Shown: positions 10,813 to 20,243, numbered from the stretch's first letter. The stretch: 64,000 bases of DNA from Halobaculum rubrum (GCF_019880225.1 NZ_CP082284.1:2542001-2606000), one strand, 5' to 3'. Notes: generated by a model not told the origin, from the sequence alone. Translations and numbers: made by a program.

Positions 10813-11115
10813 GTGAACACCCCATCGACGAACGAGGCGGACCGAGCGCGTCCCGAGCCTCCAGCCGCTCGACGCCGTACAGGGGTTCGTACGGCGATCG
10901 TACACGTTGGCTGCGCTGTGGTCGGACTCGCCGCGACGACCGCGTTCGCCGTCCGCTTCTACCCGGAGCTGGTCGGTGCGGTCGAGCGACTGCAGCCACA
11001 GCTGTTGACCTCGACCGCGTTGGTGTTCGTTCTCTTCTGGATGTGGGCCGCCGTCTGGGTCGCAGTCGAGGTGGCGTGGGAGTGGCGGTCTCGACGCGTT
11101 CACACTGAACGGTAG
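10813..11115 (+). CDS. Small two-helix membrane protein, unknown
   Basis: About 100 residues: an Arg/Pro-rich hydrophilic N-terminus, then two hydrophobic segments (TAIVHVGCAVVGLAATTAFA, and LTSTALVFVLFWMWAAVWVA) and a short basic tail. GTG at 10813 lies about 26 bases after the A/T-rich GATATTTA element and fits a leaderless mRNA; ATG at 10795 would add six residues. Function not recognised. Confidence 0.6.
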   Translation: MNTPSTNEADRARPEPPAARRRTGVRTAIVHVGCAVVGLAATTAFAVRFYPELVGAVERLQPQLLTSTALVFVLFWMWAAVWVAVEVAWEWRSRRVHTER

Positions 11116-11245
11116 TGGCCGGTCGGACCGAGCGCCACGGCGACGGTCGTCGATGCCGCCCAGTTCGAGCGTGTCCGGCCCACGTGTCCCGCAGTACGCC
11201 GCGGTACGCCGATGAAATTATGTCGCGACCGCGACCACGTCCGGT

Positions 11246-12655
11246 ATGCCGAGAGACGAGCGGTCGACGGACGCGGCGGTCAGCGACCCCTCGGCCGCGC
11301 CAGCAACCGACGCCGAGCGGGTCGCCGTCGCGTGTCTCCGTGCCGGCATCGAGGCGTCGCTTCCGGCGACGGTCGTCGCCGAGGCCGTCTCGATTGAGGA
11401 GTCCGTGTTGGCCGTCGGGGACGATACCTACGACCTCGACGCGTACGGCCGGATCGTCGTTGTCGGCGGCGGTAAGGCGGCCGACGGCGCGGCGAGCGCC
11501 CTGGAGTCGATTCTGGGCGACCAGATCGCCGCGGGTGTGATCGTCGTCGACAGCGCGGACGACTCCGACGGCGGGGACGATGCGGGGGAGTCGCGGATCG
11601 AACGGGTCGTCGGTGGGCACCCCGTTCCGACGAGCGCCGGCGTCCACGGGACGACCCGCGCGGTTGACCTGGCCCGAGCGGCCGACGAGGAGACACTCGT
11701 GCTTGCGCTTGTCACCGGCGGCGCGAGCGCGTTGTTCGCGGCGCCGGTCGACTCGGTCGGGTTGCCCGCCTTGCGCGAGACCACGGACGCGCTGTTGAGC
11801 GCCGGCGCCGACATCGAGGAGATCAACGCCGTCCGGAAACACCTCTCGCGGGTGAAAGGCGGGCGACTCGCGGCCGCGGCCGCCCCCGCGACGGTGGTGG
11901 GGATCGCCCTCAGCGACGTGGTCGGCGACGACCTGAGCGTGATCGGTAGCGGGCCGACCGCGCCCGACGACTCGACGTACGAAACCGGCCTCGACGTACT
12001 CGATCGCTACGGGATCGACGCCCCGCCCGCTGTACGCGAGCACCTACAGCGAGGCGCGGAGGGCGCCGAACCGGAGACGCCGACGGCCGACGCGACCGTC
12101 TTCGATCGGGTCGACACGCACGTGCTCGCCAACGCGGCAACGGCGCTGGAAGCGGCCGCGGCGGCCGCCGCCGACCAAGGGTACGACCCGATCGTTCTGT
12201 CGAGTCGCATCAGGGGAGAAGCCCGGGCGGCGGGCGTGACACACGCCGCGGTCGCCGAGGAGATCGCCGACTCGGGGAACCCGATCGAGCCGCCGGCGGT
12301 CGTTCTCTCGGGCGGCGAGACGACGGTATCCGTCCAGGGCGACGGGACGGGCGGGCCGAACCTCGAGTGTGCCCTCGCCGCCGGCATCGAGTTCGCGCTC
12401 CCCGAGTCGCCGGTCGCGGATCGACCCGTCGCGTTCCTCGCCGCCGACACGGACGGCCGCGACGGCAGCACCGACGCCGCGGGCGCGCTCGTGACGGCGC
12501 AGACGGTCGGGAACGCGGCCGACGCGGCGGCTGCGCGGGCCGCGCTTGACGACAACGACGCGCTCTCCGCGTTGCGCGACCGGGACGCACTGATCCGAAC
12601 CGGCGCGACCGGGACGAACGTCAACGACCTCCGTGTCGTCGTCGTCGGGCAGTGA
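11246..12655 (+). CDS. Glycerate 2-kinase (DUF4147/MOFRL family)
   Basis: 469 residues of the GckA/MOFRL-type glycerate kinase family, converting D-glycerate and ATP to 2-phosphoglycerate. Visible: the N-terminal VVGGGKAADGAASAL, the GGHPVPTSAG motif, LVTGGASALFAAP, the RKHLSRVKGGRLA motif with catalytic Lys/Arg, SDVVGDD and a C-terminal MOFRL region with LSGGETTVSVQGDGTGGPN and ADTDGRDGSTDAAGA. Typically feeds glycerate from sugar-acid or serine breakdown into lower glycolysis. The start at 11246 lies shortly after a CCGGT context; the upstream gap gives no better start. Confidence 0.93.
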   Translation: MPRDERSTDAAVSDPSAAPATDAERVAVACLRAGIEASLPATVVAEAVSIEESVLAVGDDTYDLDAYGRIVVVGGGKAADGAASALESILGDQIAAGVIVVDSADDSDGGDDAGESRIERVVGGHPVPTSAGVHGTTRAVDLARAADEETLVLALVTGGASALFAAPVDSVGLPALRETTDALLSAGADIEEINAVRKHLSRVKGGRLAAAAAPATVVGIALSDVVGDDLSVIGSGPTAPDDSTYETGLDVLDRYGIDAPPAVREHLQRGAEGAEPETPTADATVFDRVDTHVLANAATALEAAAAAAADQGYDPIVLSSRIRGEARAAGVTHAAVAEEIADSGNPIEPPAVVLSGGETTVSVQGDGTGGPNLECALAAGIEFALPESPVADRPVAFLAADTDGRDGSTDAAGALVTAQTVGNAADAAAARAALDDNDALSALRDRDALIRTGATGTNVNDLRVVVVGQ

Positions 12656-12746
12656 GCCGCCGTCGAACAGATCTCGGCGCCCTCGGCCGGTCCGGCGGCG
12701 GCGACCGAGCGGAACGCATTTTTCGATCGATGTCGACCGCATATCT

Positions 12747-13127
12747 ATGGCGAGCGACACGCTGTACGACCGCCTCGGCGGCCACGAGGGGATCCGAGCC
12801 GTGGTCGACGAGTTCTACGACAGGCTCGCGGCCGACGAGGAGTTGGGCCCGTTCTTCGAGGACGCCGACATGGAGCGGCTCCGGGAGACACAGACTGACT
12901 TCCTGTGTGAGGCGGCAGGGGGGCCGGAGACGTACGACGCGGCGCCGGTCCGCGAGGCACACCTCCACGTTCCCTTCACGCCCGATCACATCCAGCGGGC
13001 CGTGGACCTGCTGTACGAGAGCCTGGAAGCGTTCGACGTCGACGAGTCGGACGCGGACGCCGTCGTCGATGCGGTCGCCGCCTACGAAGCCGACCTGCTG
13101 GCGGAGCAGGAAGCCGACGGCGAGTGA
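12747..13127 (+). CDS. Truncated haemoglobin, group I
   Basis: 126 residues. TrHb I features: LYDRLGGHEGI at the N-terminus, B10 tyrosine in DEFYDRLAAD (Tyr24), the FFEDADMERLRETQ motif, and the proximal histidine in REAHLHV (His72). Group I proteins bind O2 and NO and often detoxify NO. ATG 12747 begins the conserved region. It is convergent with the CoA-disulfide-reductase-like gene, 7 bases apart. Confidence 0.92.
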   Translation: MASDTLYDRLGGHEGIRAVVDEFYDRLAADEELGPFFEDADMERLRETQTDFLCEAAGGPETYDAAPVREAHLHVPFTPDHIQRAVDLLYESLEAFDVDESDADAVVDAVAAYEADLLAEQEADGE

Positions 13128-13134
13128 CGAGGGA

Positions 13135-14568
13135 CTAGCCGTCCAGGGTGCCGTTCAGCACCTTCGCCGCGACGAGGATCGGGTCCCAGACGGGACTGAA
13201 CGGCGGCGCGTACGCGAGGTCCAGCCGTTCGACCTCGTCGACGGTGAGCCCGCCCTCCAGCGCGGTCGCCACCGTGTCGATGCGGACTGCCGCCCGGTCC
13301 CTCCCGACGATCGACCCTCCGATGAGTCGCCCGCTCTCGCGGTCGGCGACGAGCGTGACCGTCGTATCCTCGTTGCCCGGGTAGTAGCCGGACCGCGACC
13401 CCGCGGTGATCGTCCGCGAGACCGGATCGAACCCGGCATCGCGGGCCTCGTCGGCGTCGAGGATGCCCGTTCGGCCACACTCCTCCTCGAACGCTTTCAC
13501 GACCGCCGTCCCCGCGATACCGCCGGTCTCGGTCGGTGTCCCAGCAAGGGTCTCCCCGATCGCCCGGCCGGCCCGGTTCGCCGTTAGCCCGAGCGGGACC
13601 CACGCCTGCTCGCCGGTGACGACGTGGCGGTCCTCGGCGCAGTCGCCGGCGGCGTACACGTTCTCGACGGTGGTCTCGCCGTACTCGTCGACGGCGATGG
13701 CGCCCGACTCGCCCAACTCGACGGGTGTATCCTCGACGATCTCGACGTTCGGCGCGACGCCGACGCCGACGACCGCCATGTCCGCGGCCACGGTTGTCCC
13801 GTCTCCGCACCGAACGCGGGCGACGCGCCCGTCCTCCCCGAGCAGTTGATCGACCTCGGTGCCGAGGTGGAGGGTGACCCCTTGCTCGCGGAGGTGTTCG
13901 ACGACCGCCTCCCCGACCGCCTCGCCGAACATCGGGATCGGCAGCTCCGAGCGCTGGAACAGGTGCACGTCCACGTCCCACGCGTCCAGCGCCTCGGCCA
14001 TCTCGACGCCCACGTACCCCCCGCCGACGATCGCGGCGGTCTCGGGCGGCTCCATCGCGCCGTAGCGGGCGACCATCTCCCGGTCGAGGTTGTCGCCGCC
14101 GCCGAGATCCTCGACGGCGAACGTCGCGGGCGGCGTCAACAGCGCGCGCACGGCCGCCGCCGAATCGAGCCCGTGGATCGTGAACGAGCCGGTCAGGTCG
14201 CTCCCGGCGATCGGCTCGGTGCGGGCGCGCGCACCGGTCGCGACGACGAGGTCGCCGTACGGCTGCTCGAACGAGCCGTCCGGGCCCTCGACCGCGACCG
14301 TCCGGGCGTCGGTGTCGACGCCGACGACCCCGTGTTCGCGCCGGAGGTCGATCCCCCGCTCGTCGATCGCCGCGGGCGACAACGACAGCAGGTCGTCGAG
14401 GGTGTCCACCTCGCCTTTGACGAAGTACGGCTCGCCGCAGTGGGCGTACGACACCCAGCTGCCGCGCTCGAACACGATCACCTCGCGGTCGGGGTCCTCA
14501 CGGGAGAGCTTGCTCGCCGCGCTCAACCCCGCCGCGTCGCCGCCGACGATAACGACCGGATCTGTCAC
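13135..14568 (-). CDS. CoA-disulfide reductase / NADH oxidase-like flavoprotein
   Basis: 477 residues. FAD motif VVIVGGDAAGLSAASKLS at the start; the single redox cysteine Cys44 in SWVSYAHCGEPYF, equivalent to the catalytic Cys of CoA-disulfide reductase and NADH oxidase; NAD-binding VGGGYVGVEMAEAL about residue 180; second FAD motif VYAAGDCAE; C-terminal dimerisation domain ending KVLNGTLDG. Haloarchaea use CoA or gamma-glutamylcysteine as thiols, so disulfide reduction or persulfide reduction is plausible. Which electron acceptor it uses is not decided by sequence. Confidence 0.88.
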   Translation of the reverse strand: MTDPVVIVGGDAAGLSAASKLSREDPDREVIVFERGSWVSYAHCGEPYFVKGEVDTLDDLLSLSPAAIDERGIDLRREHGVVGVDTDARTVAVEGPDGSFEQPYGDLVVATGARARTEPIAGSDLTGSFTIHGLDSAAAVRALLTPPATFAVEDLGGGDNLDREMVARYGAMEPPETAAIVGGGYVGVEMAEALDAWDVDVHLFQRSELPIPMFGEAVGEAVVEHLREQGVTLHLGTEVDQLLGEDGRVARVRCGDGTTVAADMAVVGVGVAPNVEIVEDTPVELGESGAIAVDEYGETTVENVYAAGDCAEDRHVVTGEQAWVPLGLTANRAGRAIGETLAGTPTETGGIAGTAVVKAFEEECGRTGILDADEARDAGFDPVSRTITAGSRSGYYPGNEDTTVTLVADRESGRLIGGSIVGRDRAAVRIDTVATALEGGLTVDEVERLDLAYAPPFSPVWDPILVAAKVLNGTLDG

Positions 14569-14637
14569 ATCCGTCGGTGACCGGGAGGTGACTTACAGCT
14601 ATCGCCGGCTGGCGCCCGACTTGCACGCGAGAGCGGG

Positions 14638-15792
14638 TCAGGACAGGCGCTCGGTCGCGATCGCGGCGCCCTCGTCGAGCGCCGCCAGCTTCGCCCACGC
14701 GATCTCGGGATCAACCATTCCGAGCCCAGCCTGCGTGCCGAAGCCGCAGTCGGGTGCGGCCGCAAGCGGCGTCGAGGCGTCGACCGCGTCGGCGACGCGC
14801 TCCAGCCGGTCGGCGATGGTTTCCGGATGGTCGATGACGTTCGTCTTCACGTCGACGACACCCGGTATCAGGGTCCAGTCGTCGGGAACGGGCTGCTCGG
14901 CGAACGCGCGGTACTCGTGCTGGTGGCGGGGGTTCGCCTGTTCGACGCTGAGCCCGCTGATGTCCGCCTCGTAGATCTCCGGGAGCATCTCGACGAGGTC
15001 CGTGTCGAGGTGGTGAGGTCCCTCGTAGCTCCCCCAGCAGGTGTGCAGACGGACCTGCTCGGCCGGAACGTTCGACAGCGCCTCGTTGAGCGCCTGCACG
15101 TGCAGACTGGTCGCTTCCTTGATCTCCTCCAACGGGGCGTCGGCATAGGCGGCGGTGTGTCCGATCGTGAGCAGTTCGGGGGCGTCGATCTGCAGCGTCA
15201 GGCCGGCGTCGGCGACGAGTTCGTACTCCTCCGCCATCGCGTCGGCGACGGCGAAGAGGTACTCGTCGTAGGAGTCGTAGTGCTCGTTGACGTGCGTGGC
15301 GGTGACGACGCTCGGCGACGCGGCGGTCATGAACGTGTCGTCGAAGTCGGCGTCGACGGCCTCGATCGCCTCGCGGAACCCCACGATCTCGGCCTCGGCC
15401 TCCTCGCGGCCGGTGTACTCGACGGGACCGGCGACGACGGGGTGCATCGAGAGGTCGATGACGTCCGTCCTGAACGTCTCCTCGGCGTAGTCGGGGAACT
15501 CCTGGAGGTCGGCCCACAGCTCCTGCTCCCGTTTGCCCTCGATCCCGCTGAGTCGGTCTGCGACGTACCAGTTGAACGAGACGCGGGACTGTTCCCCGTT
15601 GTTGGCTACGTCGATACCGACCTCGGCCTGTCGCTCGATTACGTCGCGCGTGGCGTCCGCGACGGTCCCGTCCCACTCGTCGGCGTCGGTCTCTTTCCCG
15701 CTCTGTCGGTCCGTGAGCAGATCGAGTAGCTCGGGCGGTCGCGGGAGGCTTCCGATGTGTGTCGTCCGGATCCGTTCGTCGTTTGCTGTCAT
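14638..15792 (-). CDS. Cobalamin-independent methionine synthase family (catalytic domain)
   Basis: 384 residues, UROD/MetE-like TIM barrel, C-terminal catalytic domain only. The zinc site is intact: His250 and Cys252 (LHTCWGSYEG), Glu284 (SVEQAN), Cys349 (PDCGFGTQ). The N-terminus TTHIGSLPRP is the MetE motif. Archaeal single-domain forms methylate homocysteine from a corrinoid protein or take another methyl donor. The gene is alone here, 69 bases from the flavoprotein start; a TATA-like TTTACGTA precedes the ATG, in an A/T-rich 90-base spacer toward the Bat-type regulator. Confidence 0.88.
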   Translation of the reverse strand: MTANDERIRTTHIGSLPRPPELLDLLTDRQSGKETDADEWDGTVADATRDVIERQAEVGIDVANNGEQSRVSFNWYVADRLSGIEGKREQELWADLQEFPDYAEETFRTDVIDLSMHPVVAGPVEYTGREEAEAEIVGFREAIEAVDADFDDTFMTAASPSVVTATHVNEHYDSYDEYLFAVADAMAEEYELVADAGLTLQIDAPELLTIGHTAAYADAPLEEIKEATSLHVQALNEALSNVPAEQVRLHTCWGSYEGPHHLDTDLVEMLPEIYEADISGLSVEQANPRHQHEYRAFAEQPVPDDWTLIPGVVDVKTNVIDHPETIADRLERVADAVDASTPLAAAPDCGFGTQAGLGMVDPEIAWAKLAALDEGAAIATERLS

Positions 15793-15885
15793 GAGTACGT
15801 AAATCGATAATATATTTGTATCATATTATAACTCAAGGTATTCACAATTCCCCGTGGGGTCCCGTGCTCCGCCTCGAATCGTCAG

Positions 15886-16539
15886 TCACCGCTCACCGGT
15901 CGTTCCGACGTACCCGCGGATCACCGATGCCTCGGCCTTTCGAACGAGTTCGCCAGCGGTGCTCGTCGAACAGTCGAGCACCGCCGCGACGTCGGCGATC
16001 GTTCCCTCCCGCGGGACCTCGTAGTACCCCTTCGAAACGGCGGCGTCGAGCGCCGCACGCTGTCGGTCGGTGAGCCGAGCGAGCGGACGCGTTCGTTCGA
16101 ACCCGTGCACGCGTTCGATCGTCAACTCTCCGAGTTCGGAGAGTCGATCGTGGAACGTGCTGAGAGCCGAGCGCTGTCCCACGGCTTCGAAGCGAACGCG
16201 ACCGGTGTCGAAAAACACGACCGGCGGGAGAAACACCACCCGCGCGTCGGCGATCGTCTCGAGCAGCGCCGTCGAGAACTCGTACTCGCCCTGGCGGAGA
16301 AAGGCGTACGTGCCGTCCTCGCCGTCGACGAAGTGTGACCCGAGGAGCGAGTCGATCTCACTGACAGCCGTCGCTGTCGCGTCCGGTTTACCGTCACACC
16401 AGAACAACGTCGTCGCATCGGCGGTCGGACTCCACATGAGCAACTCGGCCCGCGTGATCGCCGTTCCCTCGATGATCCGTCGATGGAGCGGATGGACGAG
16501 CCGATCGGGGTAGGTGATCGAGAACTGGATCCGATTCAT
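15886..16539 (-). CDS. Bat-type HTH_10 regulator
   Basis: 217 residues. The C-terminal third (about 155-210) is the HTH_10 domain of bacterio-opsin activator: LTDRQRAALDAAVSKGYYEV, then REGTIADVAAVLDCSTSTAG. The N-terminal part (MNRIQFSITYPDRLVHPLHR) is the usual haloarchaeal sensor-like region that lacks a PAS or GAF motif; here the ligand is unknown. Start at ATG 16539. The alpha/beta hydrolase gene lies upstream in the same direction, with 91 bases between them, so co-transcription is possible. Confidence 0.9.
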   Translation of the reverse strand: MNRIQFSITYPDRLVHPLHRRIIEGTAITRAELLMWSPTADATTLFWCDGKPDATATAVSEIDSLLGSHFVDGEDGTYAFLRQGEYEFSTALLETIADARVVFLPPVVFFDTGRVRFEAVGQRSALSTFHDRLSELGELTIERVHGFERTRPLARLTDRQRAALDAAVSKGYYEVPREGTIADVAAVLDCSTSTAGELVRKAEASVIRGYVGTTGER

Positions 16540-16630
16540 TCCACACGACCCGTAGTCTACGGCCCGACGTATCAACGATCGCTCCTGAGCGGTCCCCTCG
16601 CCGGGCGAGCGTTTGGAGGCTTCGACGCTG

Positions 16631-17518
16631 TCAACGGTCCGCCGCCACCACATCGGGAACGCTCCGAACGAGCGTCCGGAGGTGATCCGCCCCATCGAGA
16701 GCGTGCATCTCGGCCGTCGGAATCGTCCGTTCGAGTCCACGAGCGGCGGCGAACGGGACGTTCGTGTCGGCCGTTCCGTACCACAGGTCCACGTCCGCTT
16801 CGATCGCACCGAGGTCCACCCCCCAGTCCGTCGACGTGGAACGGAACTCGGTGACTGCACCGCACCGGTGGTGCGCGAACGCCTCGACGAAGTCCGCCTT
16901 CACGGTCTCGGCCACGCGATCCGGGACCGGGTCGTCACCGCCCGATGCGGTGTATTGTCCGACGACGAACGAGGGGTCCAGCCGCTCCGCACACCACGCC
17001 TGTCCACGGAAGAGCCCGCCGAGCACGCTCGGTGCTCGTGTCGCCATGGTGGTTAGCAGTCGCTGTACTGCGGGTGTGTCTCCGCCGACCGTCGGCGGAG
17101 TCGCCCCGGCGATCACGTCCACGTGGTCGACCCGCTCGGGGCGTGCTACCGCCGTCGAAAGAGCGTACGGGCCACCACCGGAGAACGCGACGAGCCGCGC
17201 GGTGTCCACGCCCGCGTCGTCGAGTACCGGCGTGACGAACTCGGCGGCGTCGGCGATCGATCGGTTCGGCCACGGCGACGAACGACCGTAGCCCGGTCGC
17301 TCGGGAGCGAGTACCCGGACGTCGTGTCTCCTGGCGCCACGAGCGAGCAGCGCTCCGAAGCGACGGGACCCCGGCGTTCCATGGAAGAAGACGAGAGGGG
17401 TTCCGTTCGATCGACCGTACTCCGCGTAGGCGATCTCGCGTTCTCCGTCGATACGAACCACGCTGGTCTCACAGCGGTCCCGGTCTCTCTCGTCGGTCGA
17501 CGGAGCAGACGTCGTCAT
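16631..17518 (-). CDS. Alpha/beta hydrolase
   Basis: 295 residues, alpha/beta-hydrolase fold. Oxyanion motif FFHGTPGSRR; nucleophile elbow AFSGGGPYA; acid YGTADTNVP; histidine GADHLRTL. Resembles haloarchaeal proteins annotated as esterases or haloalkane-dehalogenase-like enzymes; substrate unknown. The start is ATG 17518. A seven-codon upstream frame ends across this start (see separate entry). Confidence 0.88.
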   Translation of the reverse strand: MTTSAPSTDERDRDRCETSVVRIDGEREIAYAEYGRSNGTPLVFFHGTPGSRRFGALLARGARRHDVRVLAPERPGYGRSSPWPNRSIADAAEFVTPVLDDAGVDTARLVAFSGGGPYALSTAVARPERVDHVDVIAGATPPTVGGDTPAVQRLLTTMATRAPSVLGGLFRGQAWCAERLDPSFVVGQYTASGGDDPVPDRVAETVKADFVEAFAHHRCGAVTEFRSTSTDWGVDLGAIEADVDLWYGTADTNVPFAAARGLERTIPTAEMHALDGADHLRTLVRSVPDVVAADR

Positions 17519-17535
17519 CGGTCGGTGGTTGTCAT
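17515..17535 (-). promoter_or_regulatory. Possible 6-residue upstream ORF coupled to the hydrolase
   Basis: On the minus strand an ATG at 17535 opens MTTTDR and stops at TGA 17517-17515, overlapping the hydrolase ATG (17518) as ATGA. A TATATAAAT element (about 17571-17579) would place the transcript start near 17548, so this ATG would be the first one met. It could be a true leader peptide or the chance result of a mis-set start. Confidence 0.3.
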
Positions 17536-17672
17536 GGCTGTTCCGTGGTAGTGGTGCCGGACTAGTCCGTCGATTTATATACTGAGCTGCCGGTCGTTGC
17601 TCACGATCGCCACTCTGCTGAAATCGATTGGATAATATAACCCCTCCCGGGACGACCCGCCACGTGGACACG

Positions 17673-18095
17673 ATGACTGTGTCAGACCTGATGCGGACCG
17701 ACGTCGTCACCGCCCGAGCGGACACGCACGCCAGCGAGCTTGCCGCGCGGATGCGCGACGAGCAGGTCGGCAGCGTCGTCGTCTCGGAGGACGGACGGCC
17801 GACCGGGATCGTCACCGACCGGGATCTCGCGATCGGCGTCGTCGCCGAGAGCGGTGACCCGGAAGCCCGAACCGCGGCCGACGTCATGAGCGAGGAACTG
17901 ACCACAGTTCCGTCCGACATCGGGGTGTTCGAACTGTGTGACGAGTTCGCAGACGCCCGCGTGCGGCGGCTGCCCGTCGTCGACGACGACGGTACGCTCG
18001 CCGGCATCGTCACCCTCGACGACCTCCACGTGATGCTCGCCGACGAACAGCACGACCTCTCGAGAGCCGTTCAGTCGGCGATCCCGCCGTACTGA
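17673..18095 (+). CDS. Two-CBS-domain protein
   Basis: 140 residues made of a Bateman pair: first CBS MTVSDLMRTDVVTARADTHA to GIVTDRDLAIGVVA, second TAADVMSEELTTVPSDIGVFE to GIVTLDDLHVML. Such proteins bind adenosyl nucleotides and regulate a partner. ATG 17673 starts at the conserved region. Divergent from the hydrolase. Partner not evident. Confidence 0.92.
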   Translation: MTVSDLMRTDVVTARADTHASELAARMRDEQVGSVVVSEDGRPTGIVTDRDLAIGVVAESGDPEARTAADVMSEELTTVPSDIGVFELCDEFADARVRRLPVVDDDGTLAGIVTLDDLHVMLADEQHDLSRAVQSAIPPY

Positions 18096-18180
18096 ACCCG
18101 GCGACGTGTCGTCGACGGGTGCAATCTGTCGGCGAGCCTCACGGTACGCTCAACCGTGCGGGACTCGTGGGGTCAGGTAC

Positions 18181-18873
18181 ATGATGCTCCCCACCCACGC
18201 GCTCGCCGGCGCGGCCCTCGCGGTTCCGCTGGCGACCGTCGCGCCCGAGGCGGCCGTCGTCGTGCTCGCCGCGGGGCTGCTGGGCGGCGTCCTCCCCGAC
18301 ATGGACCTGTACGTGGGGCACCGTCGGACCCTCCACTTCCCGGTGTACTACTCCGCGGCGACAGCCGTCGCCGTCCCGTCAGCCTTCGTTCTCGGTACGA
18401 CCGCGAGCGTCGCGGTCGCCGCCGTTCTTCTCGGCGCCGCCGCCCACAGCGTCGCCGACGTGTTCGGCGGCGGGCTCGAGCTTCGCCCGTGGCAAGCGAC
18501 CGCCGACCGCGCCGTCTACGACCACTTCAACGGCCGCTGGATCGCCCCGCGCCGCTGGATCCGATACGACGGCGCACCCGAGGACCTCCTGCTGTCGGCG
18601 ACGCTGGCCGCCGGCCTGTGGGGTGTCGTCGACGGTGAGTTGCGGATCGCCGTCGCTGGCGCGCTCGCGATCGCGGGCGCCTACACGGTCGTCCGGCGCG
18701 TCCTCCCGAGCGTCGTCGAGGTGATCGTGCCCGCGCTCCCGACGGCCGTCGTCTCGTCGCTTCCCGCGCGCTATCGGGCGTCGACAACGGCAGGTTCAGC
18801 GGCCGGCTCGGATGTCGGCCGCGACGAGCACGGGGGGAGCGGCCCCGGTCGTGACTCGCGAGACGGGCGATAA
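18181..18873 (+). CDS. YdjM/DUF457-type membrane metal-dependent hydrolase-like protein
   Basis: 230 residues, with about five hydrophobic helices and a hydrophilic tail. The PTHALAGAALA start, the LLGGVLPDMDLYVGHRRTLH segment (His, Asp) and GAAAHSVADVFGG (His, Asp) are the conserved polar pattern of this family; the motif resembles that of membrane-bound metal-dependent hydrolases, though activity is unproven. Tandem ATGs at 18181 and 18184. Two bases before the next membrane gene, so probably one transcript. Confidence 0.8.
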   Translation: MMLPTHALAGAALAVPLATVAPEAAVVVLAAGLLGGVLPDMDLYVGHRRTLHFPVYYSAATAVAVPSAFVLGTTASVAVAAVLLGAAAHSVADVFGGGLELRPWQATADRAVYDHFNGRWIAPRRWIRYDGAPEDLLLSATLAAGLWGVVDGELRIAVAGALAIAGAYTVVRRVLPSVVEVIVPALPTAVVSSLPARYRASTTAGSAAGSDVGRDEHGGSGPGRDSRDGR

Positions 18874-18875
18874 CT

Positions 18876-19586
18876 ATGCACGACGCGGCCCACGTCGCCG
18901 CGACAGTTCTGCAGGCTGGAATCGTCCTTCTGGGACTGGTCGCCGTCCGCCGGGCGGACGTGGCCGCCGCGGTCAACGCCGTGTTCGCGCTGGCGGTCGC
19001 GCTCCTGCCCGCCGGGCTGTCCATAGCCGCGCCGGCGACGGTCGGGAACGCAGTGTACGCTACTTCGGAACTGTCGCTGTGGCTTGCACTGGCCGGATTC
19101 ATCCACGTCGTCGGGATGCTCGGCCGGTACGAGACCGTCTGGTGGTGGGACCACCTCACCCACACCGTCTCGGCCGCGCTGCTTGCCTCAGTGGTGTACA
19201 GCGGGTTCGTCGTCGCCTCCCGCTCGTCCACTGGACTTGCTCTCCAGCCAACTGGGGTCGCCGGCGCGACGATCGGCTTCGTGTTCGCGATCGGCGTGTT
19301 CTGGGAGCTCGGAGAGCTCCTCGCGCGGGACGTCGCCGAGTGGCTCGATGTCGAACCGGTGTTGGTCCATTACGGCTGGCGCGACACGGCTCTCGATCTC
19401 GTGTTCGACGTCGTCGGCGCGCTCATCGTCGTCGCCATGGACGTTCGACTGTTCGTCTCGATCGCGTCCGTGTCGCCGTCAGCGACGCGAACCGCGCTGC
19501 TGTGGGCCGGGTGGGGTGTCGCCGGCGGGTCGGTGTTGCTGACGGCGGGAGTGCTGCTCGCGCGCGACACCGGCGAGTCGAGGTGA
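18876..19586 (+). CDS. YjdF/DUF2238-like integral membrane protein
   Basis: 236 residues with about seven hydrophobic segments. Key polar residues in WWWDHLTHTVSA, IGVFWELGELLARD and WRDTALDLVFDVVGA (Asp, His, Glu) match the conserved pattern of YjdF-type proteins (function unknown). It follows the previous gene by 2 bases, consistent with an operon. Confidence 0.8.
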   Translation: MHDAAHVAATVLQAGIVLLGLVAVRRADVAAAVNAVFALAVALLPAGLSIAAPATVGNAVYATSELSLWLALAGFIHVVGMLGRYETVWWWDHLTHTVSAALLASVVYSGFVVASRSSTGLALQPTGVAGATIGFVFAIGVFWELGELLARDVAEWLDVEPVLVHYGWRDTALDLVFDVVGALIVVAMDVRLFVSIASVSPSATRTALLWAGWGVAGGSVLLTAGVLLARDTGESR

Positions 19587-19787
19587 ACCGCCTCGGGTCG
19601 AGCTCCGAGGCACTCGCCTTGTACTGCCCGTAGAACACGAACAGCCCCGCGGAGGTGAGTACCCCGAGAACTGCGGGACCGGGTCACCGACTCCGCGACG
19701 CCGGGCCCTGTGAAGGTCTCGACGATCCGGAACGGACCGGGTCTCGCCGGAGCGATGGCGCCGTTGCGCCGGGTTCGTCCGAGTCGC

Positions 19788-20243
19788 TCACACCTCCGGG
19801 GTCGACTCCTTTCGTCCGGTGAGGCTGTCGGGGTCGAGCCGGTAGAACTCGAACTGCACGTCCGCGGTGGACCGGCCGAAGATGTCGACGAGGGGGATCC
19901 CCACCCGATCGAGTCCCGCCAACGACTCCGTCGCGACGTCGCTGTCGGAGGTCGATTCGAGTCGGCCGGACGCGACGACGCTGTGCCACCGGTCGTCGAC
20001 GGTGTCGTGCGTGACGAACGTGACAGGCCGATCGGTCAGGGGCGGTTTCTCGCTGTCGGCGCCGACGGCCAGTCGGAAGTAGAACGTCTCCTCGCGTCCG
20101 TCGTAGCCGTACGAGACGGGAACGCTGTGGGGCGGCTCGTCGGCGCCGTTCTCGGAGGCCAGCGACATGACCCCGACCCCGCCGGTTCCGAGGAACTCGT
20201 CGCGCTCGGCGTCGTCCATCGTCACCGCTTCTGGGGCGCTCAT
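19788..20243 (-). CDS. Pyridoxamine 5'-phosphate oxidase-like FMN-binding protein
   Basis: 151 residues, split-barrel flavin-binding fold. Segments: MDDAERDEFLGTGGVGVMSLA, PHSVPVSYGYDG, FYFRLAVGADSEK, VTFVTHDTVDDRWHSVVASGR. Haloarchaeal members are usually small FMN proteins of unknown substrate rather than true PdxH. It ends about 200 bases after the previous gene converges on it. Confidence 0.85.
   Translation of the reverse strand: MSAPEAVTMDDAERDEFLGTGGVGVMSLASENGADEPPHSVPVSYGYDGREETFYFRLAVGADSEKPPLTDRPVTFVTHDTVDDRWHSVVASGRLESTSDSDVATESLAGLDRVGIPLVDIFGRSTADVQFEFYRLDPDSLTGRKESTPEV

Noticed and set aside
19423-19687. Leftward reading VLGVLTSAGLFVFYGQYKAS between the YjdF-like and PNPOx genes
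   Set aside because: It looks like one hydrophobic helix, but has no start (a TGA directly before) and soon runs into antisense of the YjdF-like gene; at best a tiny remnant.
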